DNA of 23,843 nucleotides. It comes from a bacterium (lineage in GTDB: Bacteria; Bacillota_I; Bacilli_A; RF39; UBA660). The notes beneath the pieces are model-generated. The model was not told where the DNA came from. It did not search any database and was given only the letters and a program-made list of their open reading frames with translations. Position 1 is the stretch's first letter. Each line of letters starts with the position of its first letter. The stretch lies in assembly GCA_029007415.1 (NCBI GenBank), contig JAQXHT010000058.1, forward strand, positions 1 to 23,843. The letters are read 5' to 3'. A program made the position numbers and the translations under genes. Shown here piece by piece: positions 6,901 to 14,380 of the stretch.

Positions 6901-7577
6901 ATTTTCTCCTTTAATTTTGCCCCAATCACAAGATATTGTCCATCTTCATCTTGCGAGCAGGTTTGTAGTATTAATATTTTATTTGTATTTTCTATATTTA
7001 TACCTGTATCATATATAGATTTTTTCTTTAGTTCTTCTAAATGTTTAATAAACTTTTCATCATCAAGTGCTAATCTTGTGTAAAAATAATCTTCTTTCAA
7101 GAGCATAACTGTAAATATTTGATAAGTTTCTTTTTTATCTGGATAAGTTAATTCTATATTAGGATGACTTGTTAGAAATGACTGTTTTTTATATCCTAGT
7201 AATTTTGTAAACGGAATATCTACAGTTGAAGAACTATGTCCATAAATAATTATTTTCCTTGTATTGTTAAGGTCTATTCGATAATCAACAAATAAACTTC
7301 CACCAATAAACTTTTCTTTTTTATCATTATGATTCATATAAAATTCATTATCAGTTGTTTGCATTACTTTTTCATTTTGAATTAAATCATTTATTGATAA
7401 TGTTAATTTTTCATCTTTATTTTTATCTTCTTCCTTAACTGTGGCAGTGGTATTTATATCTGTAGCTTGGACATTAGTGGCTTGTTTATCCACTTGAGGA
7501 GTTTCTTTCACTCTATCAGGAATCATAATTATTAATAGACATATTATTATACTGACAACTGCTACTTTTTTTCTCAT
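6897..7577 (-). CDS. Class B sortase
   Basis: 226 residues with an N-terminal signal anchor (about 4-20), a polar linker to about 60, then the sortase B domain: NEFYMNHNDK (77-86), GGSLFVDYR (92-100), IIIYGHSS with catalytic His114, and ILQTCS with catalytic Cys207. Sortases cleave a C-terminal motif and join the protein to cell wall or to another subunit. In most class B enzymes the strand after the Cys carries the catalytic Arg; here that place reads GQYLVIGAKL, with Gln214. The downstream coupled gene encodes a PPKTG-ending secreted protein, its likely partner. RBS AGGAGGG, 4-5 nt before the ATG. Confidence 0.9.
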   Translation of the reverse strand: MRKKVAVVSIIICLLIIMIPDRVKETPQVDKQATNVQATDINTTATVKEEDKNKDEKLTLSINDLIQNEKVMQTTDNEFYMNHNDKKEKFIGGSLFVDYRIDLNNTRKIIIYGHSSSTVDIPFTKLLGYKKQSFLTSHPNIELTYPDKKETYQIFTVMLLKEDYFYTRLALDDEKFIKHLEELKKKSIYDTGINIENTNKILILQTCSQDEDGQYLVIGAKLKEKI

Positions 7578-7616
7578 CTTCCCTCCTTTTTTCTAATATA
7601 ACAGTTAAGATGAGAA
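7571..7616 (-). promoter_or_regulatory. Sortase promoter inside a 10-bp inverted repeat
   Basis: Minus strand TGTTATATT (7595-7603) is an extended -10. It is flanked by perfect 10-bp arms TTCTCATCTT (7571-7580) and its complement (7607-7616). One arm lies upstream of the -10, the other includes the start codon, so this could be a DNA operator rather than an RNA hairpin. Function is inferred only from geometry. Confidence 0.35.
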
Positions 7617-7629
7617 ACTTTTGTCGAAA

Positions 7630-7657
7630 GAAAAAAATCAGTCTAACAAAGACTAAT
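7630..7657 (-). terminator. Rho-independent terminator of the thymidylate-kinase-like gene
   Basis: Minus strand stem ATTAGTCT/AGACTGAT (8 pairs, one G-U) with a 5-nt loop and a following run of eight T. It overlaps the stop codon at 7653-7655. Confidence 0.85.
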
Positions 7658-8321
7658 TTTTATTTATTAACTCATATATTTCGTTATGTATAGCATTTAT
7701 ATCTTTCATTTTACCATTTTCACTACATTCTATTATATTCCAAGATAGATACCTTGCTACAAATAGGGAATTATCATATATTTTTTTCATATATTTAACA
7801 TTTCTTTCATAAATATCATTCGCTATACCAGCATTATCCTGTCTTTCTTCTCGAAGCTTATTAACTAGTTCAAATGGTGCCGTTAAAAAGATAACTATAT
7901 CTGGTTTTTTCATACCTAATTTGTTATATTCATAATCACTAGCATAATCGATAAATTCTTTTCTCTCTTCTATATTATCAAAAAATGCTGATTGATAAAT
8001 TAAACTTGAGGTTGTGTATCTATCTAATAATAGGGTATCTCCTTTTTCATAAGCTATTTTTAGTTTAGTATACCAAGTAATTGCTCTATCACTAGCATAA
8101 AGATTGTTTATAAAATAAGGACTTAATTCATCTAATTTACCATAGTTTCCTTTTAGGTATTCTTCAACCCCTTTTCCTTGATATACATTATAACTTGGAA
8201 AATGGTGTGTTGTTACTTTGCTGTTATCTGCTAAGAGATGTTTATACAGTAATTCATATTGAGTTGTTTTTCCTATTCCATCACAAGCACCTTCGATAAC
8301 GATTATTTTTCCTTGATTCAT
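7653..8321 (-). CDS. Thymidylate kinase family protein
   Basis: The start at 8321 (MNQGKIIVIEG) has GGAGGA 6-7 nt upstream and matches the usual family N-terminus; an earlier ATG would add 22 unrelated residues. P-loop at residues 10-20 reads EGACDGIGKTT, one residue longer than the common EGxDGxGKTT. LLLDRYTTSSLIYQ corresponds to the DRY motif, and PDIVIFLTAPFE to the central strand. A lid-like REERQDNAG follows. dTMP kinase makes dTDP from dTMP. The differences suggest either a divergent housekeeping enzyme or a paralogous deoxynucleotide kinase. It has its own promoter after an unknown 398-residue gene. Confidence 0.85.
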   Translation of the reverse strand: MNQGKIIVIEGACDGIGKTTQYELLYKHLLADNSKVTTHHFPSYNVYQGKGVEEYLKGNYGKLDELSPYFINNLYASDRAITWYTKLKIAYEKGDTLLLDRYTTSSLIYQSAFFDNIEERKEFIDYASDYEYNKLGMKKPDIVIFLTAPFELVNKLREERQDNAGIANDIYERNVKYMKKIYDNSLFVARYLSWNIIECSENGKMKDINAIHNEIYELINKN

Positions 8322-8358
8322 TCTTATTCCTCCAGCCATTTTATTGTTTTCATTAATT

Positions 8359-8387
8359 ATTATAGAAAATTCTAAAATAATATACAA
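8359..8387 (-). promoter_or_regulatory. Sigma-A promoter of the kinase gene
   Basis: Minus strand TTGTAT (8382-8387), 17-bp spacer, TATAAT (8359-8364). TATAAT ends 37 bp before the ATG at 8321. Confidence 0.65.
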
Positions 8388-8412
8388 CTATTTTGAAATA
8401 CCAAAACTTTTA

Positions 8413-9609
8413 CTAAAATTTTTTTAATATTTTTCTAATAACTAGTGATTCTTTTGGATATTCTTCTAATCTACCTTTATTTTCATTTATTATGATAGGA
8501 GGAATAAAATCGATATGCCACCCATTACTTATATAATTGCCAAATTGATTTTCATAATCAATGCAACTGGTAGTAATAGTTTTTGTAGTTTGACTGGATA
8601 TTTTATGAAAACCACAACACCTTATTAATAAATCTTCCATTCCTAGTTCTTCAATATAATTTAAGTCTTCAACATAATTAGAGGACTTTTCTTTTAATTC
8701 TTCAAAAAATTTAGAAAAGCAAATATGAGCATTATAAATACCTAATACTAATTTGATTAACTCTTTATCATAACTTTTGTTATTATCAAAACCAGAAAAA
8801 TTATAAACTAAATTCAGCCCTTCTTTATAATCAAAATAAGTTATAAAACCATTTGAATTTATGACAGAGACTTTTTTTAAATAATATTTTGAAGTAGATT
8901 TTTTACTTAAATTTTGCTTAATTTCATCCATATAAGCATATTTTAGATTTACTTCTTTATGACCAGTTTCTCCCATAGAATTATATAATTCACCAGATGG
9001 TGTAATATACCAAGAATCAGGTAATAAAAACTGTATTTTTTTAGATTTTGCCGATATAATTAACTTACGATTATTCAATTCATTAATTTTTTGATTTATT
9101 TTCTTTTCTATGGTTAATGATAATTTTCCTTGAAATCTTGCTACAGTTTTTACGGCAGTAAAATATTCAATTAAATCTTTTCTATCACTTAAAAATATCT
9201 TTGAATTGAGCAAATAAATATTTAATATTGAAGTAACGTACTGATATAAATAATCATAATAGTTATCTCCTGATGCTGAATAACTAAATTTTGTTAAAAG
9301 AAAATCAAGAACACATTTAAAAGAATTAGAAATATCACATGTTTCCAAATTACTGCCTGCTAGATATTTATTAGCTATTTCATCAACGTCAAAAAAGGTA
9401 AAGTTTTCTACTTTATCAAAATTCCAAGAAACGGTATTCATATATAATAAATCAAGATTCCTTATTATATTAAACAATTCAAGATTTGTTTGATAATAAT
9501 TTAATGGTATTGAGTTAACTTCGAGTTTGTAATTATTTTTATCATTATTTTCAAAAAATGTTAAATATTGATTTTTTCTATCTTCTAGTTCTTTATAAAA
9601 TTTAATCAT
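8413..9609 (-). CDS. Unrecognised 398-aa protein
   Basis: Soluble, mixed helical protein with no signal peptide or membrane segments. Distinct blocks are LLPDSWYITPSGELYNSMGE near residues 195-214, DLLIRCCGFHKISSQTTKT near 326-344 and GWHIDFIPPIIINENKGRL near 363-381. I do not recognise the family or any nucleotide-binding motif. The start overlaps the end of the Nudix gene region with only a weak site (AGGTAA) and a 6-bp gap, so it is probably co-translated with the Nudix gene. Its stop is about 90 bp before the kinase start. Placement between two nucleotide-handling enzymes hints at a role linked to nucleotides, but that is inference only. Confidence 0.85.
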   Translation of the reverse strand: MIKFYKELEDRKNQYLTFFENNDKNNYKLEVNSIPLNYYQTNLELFNIIRNLDLLYMNTVSWNFDKVENFTFFDVDEIANKYLAGSNLETCDISNSFKCVLDFLLTKFSYSASGDNYYDYLYQYVTSILNIYLLNSKIFLSDRKDLIEYFTAVKTVARFQGKLSLTIEKKINQKINELNNRKLIISAKSKKIQFLLPDSWYITPSGELYNSMGETGHKEVNLKYAYMDEIKQNLSKKSTSKYYLKKVSVINSNGFITYFDYKEGLNLVYNFSGFDNNKSYDKELIKLVLGIYNAHICFSKFFEELKEKSSNYVEDLNYIEELGMEDLLIRCCGFHKISSQTTKTITTSCIDYENQFGNYISNGWHIDFIPPIIINENKGRLEEYPKESLVIRKILKKF

Positions 9610-9615
9610 AATTAC

Positions 9616-10083
9616 CTATATCTTTTTAACATAAGCTCCATCTATTTTGCAATCATATGTTGTTATACTTTTATCCTTTAAAAACTCTCCTTCATAATTA
9701 ATAAAAGGGCTAGGTAAATCATTAATATCAGCCCATATTAATTCATCACACTTATCTTGTTCTACTATTGATGGGACACCTTGATATTTTGATATTTCAA
9801 AGTAATAATCAATGTATGGTTCTAATTTTTTTCCATCAATTTCAAAATAATTTCTTCTTAATACTACGTAACTATTAATTATATCTTTAGGATTAATTTC
9901 AATACCTAGTTCTTCTTTGGCTTCTCTAATTAGAGCTTTATACTGATTTTCACCAACATCAATGTGACCAGCTGGAAGAGCATAATATCCAGGCCATAAT
10001 TTGGTTCCTTTTCTTTTTTGTATTAATAGTTTATCATTATTCATTATTATCATATGGACAGCACTTTTAAACATTTCTTTCAT
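9616..10083 (-). CDS. Nudix hydrolase
   Basis: 155 residues with a perfect Nudix box GX5EX7REUXEEXGU at residues 39-61 (Gly39, Glu45, Arg53, Glu54, Glu57, Glu58, Gly60), preceded by WPGYYALPAGHID. Nudix enzymes hydrolyse nucleoside diphosphates linked to another moiety using Mg2+ held by the box glutamates. The C-terminal half (EQDKCDELIWADINDLP, near 106-122) resembles MutT/ADP-ribose pyrophosphatase relatives. The substrate cannot be assigned. It begins the small set Nudix - unknown - kinase, right after the tmRNA terminator. The ribosome site is weak (AGAGG about 10 nt before the ATG); the second ATG at 10074 is an alternative start. Confidence 0.9.
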   Translation of the reverse strand: MKEMFKSAVHMIIMNNDKLLIQKRKGTKLWPGYYALPAGHIDVGENQYKALIREAKEELGIEINPKDIINSYVVLRRNYFEIDGKKLEPYIDYYFEISKYQGVPSIVEQDKCDELIWADINDLPSPFINYEGEFLKDKSITTYDCKIDGAYVKKI

Positions 10084-10114
10084 TTGAGATAAACCTCTTT
10101 CTCATATTAATTTT

Positions 10115-10146
10115 AAAAAAACTACTCTCATTAATTCGAAAGTAGT
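10115..10146 (-). terminator. Rho-independent terminator of tmRNA
   Basis: Minus strand stem ACTACTTTC/GAGAGTAGT (9 pairs, one G-U) with an 8-nt loop, followed by TTTTTTT. It lies about 40 nt after the mature tmRNA 3' end. Confidence 0.85.
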
Positions 10147-10184
10147 AATATGTTATCTCGAAATAATCGAGCTTAATACTTATT

Positions 10185-10562
10185 TGGTGGAGATGAGGGG
10201 TATCGAACCCCTGTCCAAAAATAGAGCCACATAAACTTCTGCAAGCTTAGATTGTTTATTAAGTTCAAATTATAGTAAAGAAACAATCAACCAAACTACA
10301 ATTCTAGTCTTATAATATTCAATTATTCACTAAGACGATAAATAACTATATCTTACTAAAGTGAACCGTACATTCTTAACGTAAGAAATTAAGAAAGACA
10401 GCGTACAAGCCTATTCTTAGGCAAATGCTAAACTAGTGTTTCCACTAAGTCTTGCAAGTACATTTTTAATTTTGTTTCCAGTTATTCTGGTTTAATCTGT
10501 AACGTAGATAACTCGACTTGCTATCTATGCTCTACTATTCCTGTCGAAACCAAGACATCCCC
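10185..10562 (-). ncRNA. ssrA: Transfer-messenger RNA (tmRNA)
   Basis: 378 nt. The 5' end GGGGATG pairs with CATCTCC at the 3' end, followed by A and encoded CCA; GGTTTCGACAGG and the T-arm GGGGTTCGATACCCC are the diagnostic blocks. The resume region AATAACTGGAAAC matches the Bacillus subtilis AUAACUGGC context, so the resume codon is probably GGA (10477-10479). The encoded tag then has 20 residues, begins GNKIKNV and ends SLAFA, with TAA at 10417-10419; the charged Ala precedes it. A later GCA start would give a 12-residue tag beginning ARLSG. With SmpB it frees stalled ribosomes and tags the product for proteolysis. It lies next to smpB, as in many Bacillota. Confidence 0.97.
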
Positions 10563-10572
10563 AAGTAGCTAT

Positions 10573-10601
10573 ATTATATCATATTAAACTTTAGTTGTCT
10601 A
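10573..10601 (-). promoter_or_regulatory. Sigma-A promoter of tmRNA
   Basis: Minus strand TAGACA (10596-10601), 17-bp spacer, TGA then TATAAT (10573-10578): a near-consensus promoter with extended -10. The -35 begins directly after the smpB stop codon. Transcripts would start a few bases before the mature 5' end. Confidence 0.8.
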
Positions 10602-11039
10602 TTAGTGATATTTTATTTGCTTAGCTATATCTCTATTAATATCTCGTTCTTTTATAGTTTCTCTTTTATCGTAATTTTTCTTACCACGACATACACCAAG
10701 TTCTACTTTAGCTCTTCCTCTTACAAAGTATATCTTTAGTGGTATTAATGTATAGCCTTCTTGTTCCACTTTTACAGCTAATTTCTTAATCTGTTTTTTA
10801 TGAAGCAAGAGTTTTCTACTTCTTGTCTCTTCGTGATTAAATAAATTACCTTCTTCATACGGAGCAATATACATATTAACTAGAAAGACTTCACCATTTT
10901 TAATTCTTGCATAACAATCTTTAAGGTTAGCACTACCTTTTCTAATAGATTTTATTTCTGTCCCTTTAAGAACAATTCCACATTCTAAAGACTCATCTAT
11001 AAAATAATCATGTCTTGCTTTTCTATTTAGTATTTCCAT
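10602..11039 (-). CDS. smpB: SsrA-binding protein SmpB
   Basis: 145 residues from the ATG at 11039 (MEILNRKARHDYFI), chosen because AAAGGTG lies 6 nt upstream; earlier GTG/ATG codons overlap that site. SmpB features are visible: ECGIVLKGTEIKSIR near 20-34, KDCYARI near 40, YEEGNLFNHEETRSRKLLLH near 61-80 and the C-terminal basic tail KKNYDKRETIKERD that forms a helix in the ribosomal A/mRNA path. It binds tmRNA, promotes alanylation and delivers it to stalled ribosomes. The end of the CapA-like gene touches its ribosome site, so it belongs to the uvrB-rnr operon, and ssrA follows directly. Confidence 0.97.
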   Translation of the reverse strand: MEILNRKARHDYFIDESLECGIVLKGTEIKSIRKGSANLKDCYARIKNGEVFLVNMYIAPYEEGNLFNHEETRSRKLLLHKKQIKKLAVKVEQEGYTLIPLKIYFVRGRAKVELGVCRGKKNYDKRETIKERDINRDIAKQIKYH

Positions 11040-11044
11040 CTTCA

Positions 11045-12226
11045 TCACCTTTCTATATCTTTCATTTTTACTTGGTCTGTCTTTGATAAAACAACATTTT
11101 TATAAGTATTATAATACTCTTTATATCCTTTTAAAATATCATCATTTAATTCACTATATGGATAAACTAAGAAATTTCTTTTTCGAGGATACGCAGCAGA
11201 ATAAGTATAAATAAGTTCAGCTTCAGGATTTTCAAGACTGATAGTAGTATTATCTTTTTCCACAGTTTTGTGAATATTTACACTTACCATTAACCCTGTC
11301 AATCTTTCTACACCAACTTGATCAGAGATAAAATTACCTAAAGAATATATAACCATTGTTTTTCCAATAAATTCAATAGGTTCTACTACGTGAGGATGAC
11401 TTCCTATAATAATATCAACACCAAGATTTGATAAATAATTAGCTATTTCTACTTGAGAATCACTTATTCCTTTTGAATACTCAGTACCCCAGTGCATTGC
11501 TACTATTATAACATCGGCTTCATCTTTTACTCTTTCAATATCATTTTTTGCTAGTTCTTCACTATAAACATTATTCAAATATTCTTTACCAGTTGGTGTT
11601 TCTAATCCATTAGTCCAAGTTGTATAAGAAAAGAAAGCATATTTAATTCCATTTATTTCTTTGATTACTTTTTTATCTCTATCTTCAAAAGAAGTATAGC
11701 TTCCTGCTGTTAATACACTTGGTTGCTTACTCCAGTAAGATAGAGAATTTAATACCCCTTGTTCACCTTTATCCATTGTATGATTAGTAGCAAGAGAAAC
11801 TAAGTTAAAACCAGAATCAATGAAGGCATCTCCAACTTCATAAGGAGAATTAAATCTTGGATAGTTTGATAGACCTAATTCTACTCCACCTAAAACTGTT
11901 TCTTGATTGTAATATTCTAAATCATACTTACTAGCAATTGGTTTTATTTTTTCTAGCATAGGTTTAAAATCGTAACTACCATCATTAGTTTTAGCATCCA
12001 TATAAATAGTACTATGAATAAGCGCATCTCCCACCATAAATAGTGAAGCTGACATTTCTTTTTTTGTATCTTTTTTTTCTTCTTCTGATGTCTTAACTGG
12101 TTCTACCGCTTTTGTTTTTTGATTATTTTTAATATAAAGGAAAGCAGCAAGTAAAGAGATTAAAATAATCATTATTATTCCTAAAATTATTACTATTATT
12201 TTTCTTTTCTTTTGCATACTTTCCAT
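11045..12226 (-). CDS. CapA/PgsA-family metallophosphoesterase-like protein, membrane-anchored
   Basis: 393 residues: N-terminal signal anchor (about 9-31), Lys/Glu-rich linker, then the PGA_cap domain. Visible blocks are MVGDALIH (Gly66-Asp67, His71), YNQET (Asn107-Glu109), ATNHTMD (Asn148-His149), AMHWGTEY (His245) and GSHPHVVEP (His277, His279), the metal-binding pattern of calcineurin-like folds. Family founders take part in poly-gamma-glutamate capsule synthesis, but no capB/capC partners are here, so that role should not be assumed. It acts outside the membrane. The gene sits between rnr and smpB with a 10-bp gap, start supported by TAGGTGAT. The stop is TGA. Confidence 0.9.
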   Translation of the reverse strand: MESMQKKRKIIVIILGIIMIILISLLAAFLYIKNNQKTKAVEPVKTSEEEKKDTKKEMSASLFMVGDALIHSTIYMDAKTNDGSYDFKPMLEKIKPIASKYDLEYYNQETVLGGVELGLSNYPRFNSPYEVGDAFIDSGFNLVSLATNHTMDKGEQGVLNSLSYWSKQPSVLTAGSYTSFEDRDKKVIKEINGIKYAFFSYTTWTNGLETPTGKEYLNNVYSEELAKNDIERVKDEADVIIVAMHWGTEYSKGISDSQVEIANYLSNLGVDIIIGSHPHVVEPIEFIGKTMVIYSLGNFISDQVGVERLTGLMVSVNIHKTVEKDNTTISLENPEAELIYTYSAAYPRKRNFLVYPYSELNDDILKGYKEYYNTYKNVVLSKTDQVKMKDIER

Positions 12227-12236
12227 ATATAATCAC

Positions 12237-14330
12237 CTAAATCTTTTTAACAATTTTGAAATCTATAGTTTTTGCTTGCTTATTAGCAGCTACCACTTTA
12301 ATTCTTACTTTTTCGCCAATTGTATAACGTATATTTGTTCTTTCTCCCGTTAAAGTCATTCGCTCTTCATCATAAACAAAATAATCATCTAATAGTCTAA
12401 GAGGTACTAATCCCTCTATTAGATTATCCAATTGAACAAACATACCAAAGCTCATAACTGATGAAATCATTCCGTCATATTCTTCACCGATATGATTTTC
12501 CATATACTCAGCCATCTTCATATCTTCAACTTCACGTTCACAATCAATAGATGCACGTTCCATTGCAGAAGAATGATCTGCTACAAATATCAACTTTTCT
12601 TCCCAATGATGAAGAGTTTGAGGAGACATATCATGATCAAATAAGTAAGTTCTTAATAATCTATGAACAGTTGTATCGGGATATCTTCTAATTGGAGACG
12701 TAAAGTGGGTATAACAAGGACTAGCTAAACCATAATGCCCTAAATTCTGTGGTAAATATACAGCTTTTTGCATACTTCTCAATAATAAACTTGATAAAAT
12801 TGGAAATTCTTTTTTATCTTTTAAACTATTCAAAATATGTTGAACAGTGGTTGGTTTATTGTCTTTGATATTTCCTGTAATGTGATAACCCAAATTACTA
12901 ACAAATGCTAAGAAACTTTGAATTCTTTCTTGTTTAGGATACTCATGCACACGATAAATAAATGGTAAATTCATATAGAAAATATGACTTGCAACACACT
13001 CATTAGCAGCAATCATAAAGTCTTCTATTAAATTTTCACCAAGACCTCTTTCTCTTAAAACAACATCAGTTGGTTTACAATTTTCATCTACTAATATTTT
13101 AGGTTCATCAACATCAAAATCAATGTAACCACGTTTGGTCTTTGCTTTTCTTAAAATTTGTGCTAACTCCTCCATTGTTCTTAAATCATCTGCAAAGTCT
13201 TCATACCCTTCTGGAACAATATTTTTTTCTATTATGCTATTAACTTTTTTATAAGTCATTTGTTTTCTTGATTTAATAACGCTTTCAAAGATATCATAAT
13301 CAACTAATTTTCCTTGATTATCATACTCCATAACACAGCTTATTGCTAAACGGTCAACATTAGGATTTAAAGAACAAATACCATTTGATAACTCATGCGG
13401 TAACATTGGAATTACTCTATCTACAAGATAAACTGATGTTCCCCTATCCATTGCTTCCTTATCAAGTGGACTTCCTTCTTTAACATAGTATGAAACATCT
13501 GCTATATGAACACCTAATACATAGTTACCATTTTCTTTTTTATCTATACTAACAGCATCATCAATATCTCTTGTATCATCACCATCAATAGTAAAAATTA
13601 CTTTATCACGTAAATCTCTTCTCCCTTTCATATCTGCTTCTGATACTTCCATTGGTAAAGTTTTTACTTCTTCTACCACATCTTCTGGAAAACTACTATT
13701 TATATGATATTTTTCCACAATAGATAAAATATCAACACCTGGATCATTTTTATGTCCAATAATTCTTAAAACTTTTCCTTCTGCTTGATGATTACTAATT
13801 CTTTTAATTATTTCTACTACTACTTTATGTCCATCTACAGCATTTAAAGAATTTTCTTTACTTATTAATATTTCTAGATTAACTTTATCTTCATCCAATT
13901 TTACTTTTCCAACATTTTTATAAAAGTTAATTTCTCCAACAAAAGTATTAGTTTCGTGCTTTAATACTCTAATTATTCTACCTTCTAGACGGCCTAAATC
14001 TTTTTTAGAAGTTAATTCTACAATTACATAATCACCATGAATAGCACCATTCATATTATCAGCACTAATATAAACATCTTCAGTTAATGAATCAACATCT
14101 ACAAACCCAAAACCTTTTTTATTTGAGTGTAAATATCCTTTTAATAAGTGACTATCTTCAAATAACATATATTTATCTTTATTAGTATGATAGATACTTG
14201 TTTCTATTTCCATATCATTTAAAATAGATAATAATTCTTCTAAATTACTAGTACCTAGTTCTTCTTCTAATTCAAAGACTGTTAAACTTTTTCCTTTTTC
14301 TTTTAATATCTTTAATATTCTTTCTTTCAT
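12237..14330 (-). CDS. rnr: Ribonuclease R
   Basis: 697 residues, usual length for RNase R. Order: winged-helix RNase R N-terminal domain (about 1-60), cold-shock OB domains (about 64-220, with KKGFGFVDVD), RNB catalytic domain (about 243-570) with TIDGDDTRDIDDAV at 247-260 supplying the metal-binding aspartates, and a C-terminal S1 domain (about 620-695, YDGMISSVMSFGMFV). It is a processive 3'-to-5' exoribonuclease that degrades structured RNA, including mRNA released during trans-translation. It lies 50 bp downstream of uvrB and upstream of smpB; co-transcription with smpB fits its known partnership. Start supported by GAGGT 6 nt upstream. Confidence 0.96.
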   Translation of the reverse strand: MKERILKILKEKGKSLTVFELEEELGTSNLEELLSILNDMEIETSIYHTNKDKYMLFEDSHLLKGYLHSNKKGFGFVDVDSLTEDVYISADNMNGAIHGDYVIVELTSKKDLGRLEGRIIRVLKHETNTFVGEINFYKNVGKVKLDEDKVNLEILISKENSLNAVDGHKVVVEIIKRISNHQAEGKVLRIIGHKNDPGVDILSIVEKYHINSSFPEDVVEEVKTLPMEVSEADMKGRRDLRDKVIFTIDGDDTRDIDDAVSIDKKENGNYVLGVHIADVSYYVKEGSPLDKEAMDRGTSVYLVDRVIPMLPHELSNGICSLNPNVDRLAISCVMEYDNQGKLVDYDIFESVIKSRKQMTYKKVNSIIEKNIVPEGYEDFADDLRTMEELAQILRKAKTKRGYIDFDVDEPKILVDENCKPTDVVLRERGLGENLIEDFMIAANECVASHIFYMNLPFIYRVHEYPKQERIQSFLAFVSNLGYHITGNIKDNKPTTVQHILNSLKDKKEFPILSSLLLRSMQKAVYLPQNLGHYGLASPCYTHFTSPIRRYPDTTVHRLLRTYLFDHDMSPQTLHHWEEKLIFVADHSSAMERASIDCEREVEDMKMAEYMENHIGEEYDGMISSVMSFGMFVQLDNLIEGLVPLRLLDDYFVYDEERMTLTGERTNIRYTIGEKVRIKVVAANKQAKTIDFKIVKKI

Positions 14331-14380
14331 ATGTACCTCACTATAATCTTATTGTACCACACTAGTACTAAATTAAACTA

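Noticed and set aside
11045..12226. Capsule (poly-gamma-glutamate) synthesis locus
   Set aside because: Only the CapA-like gene is present; no CapB or CapC homologue lies nearby, and the context is RNA quality control.
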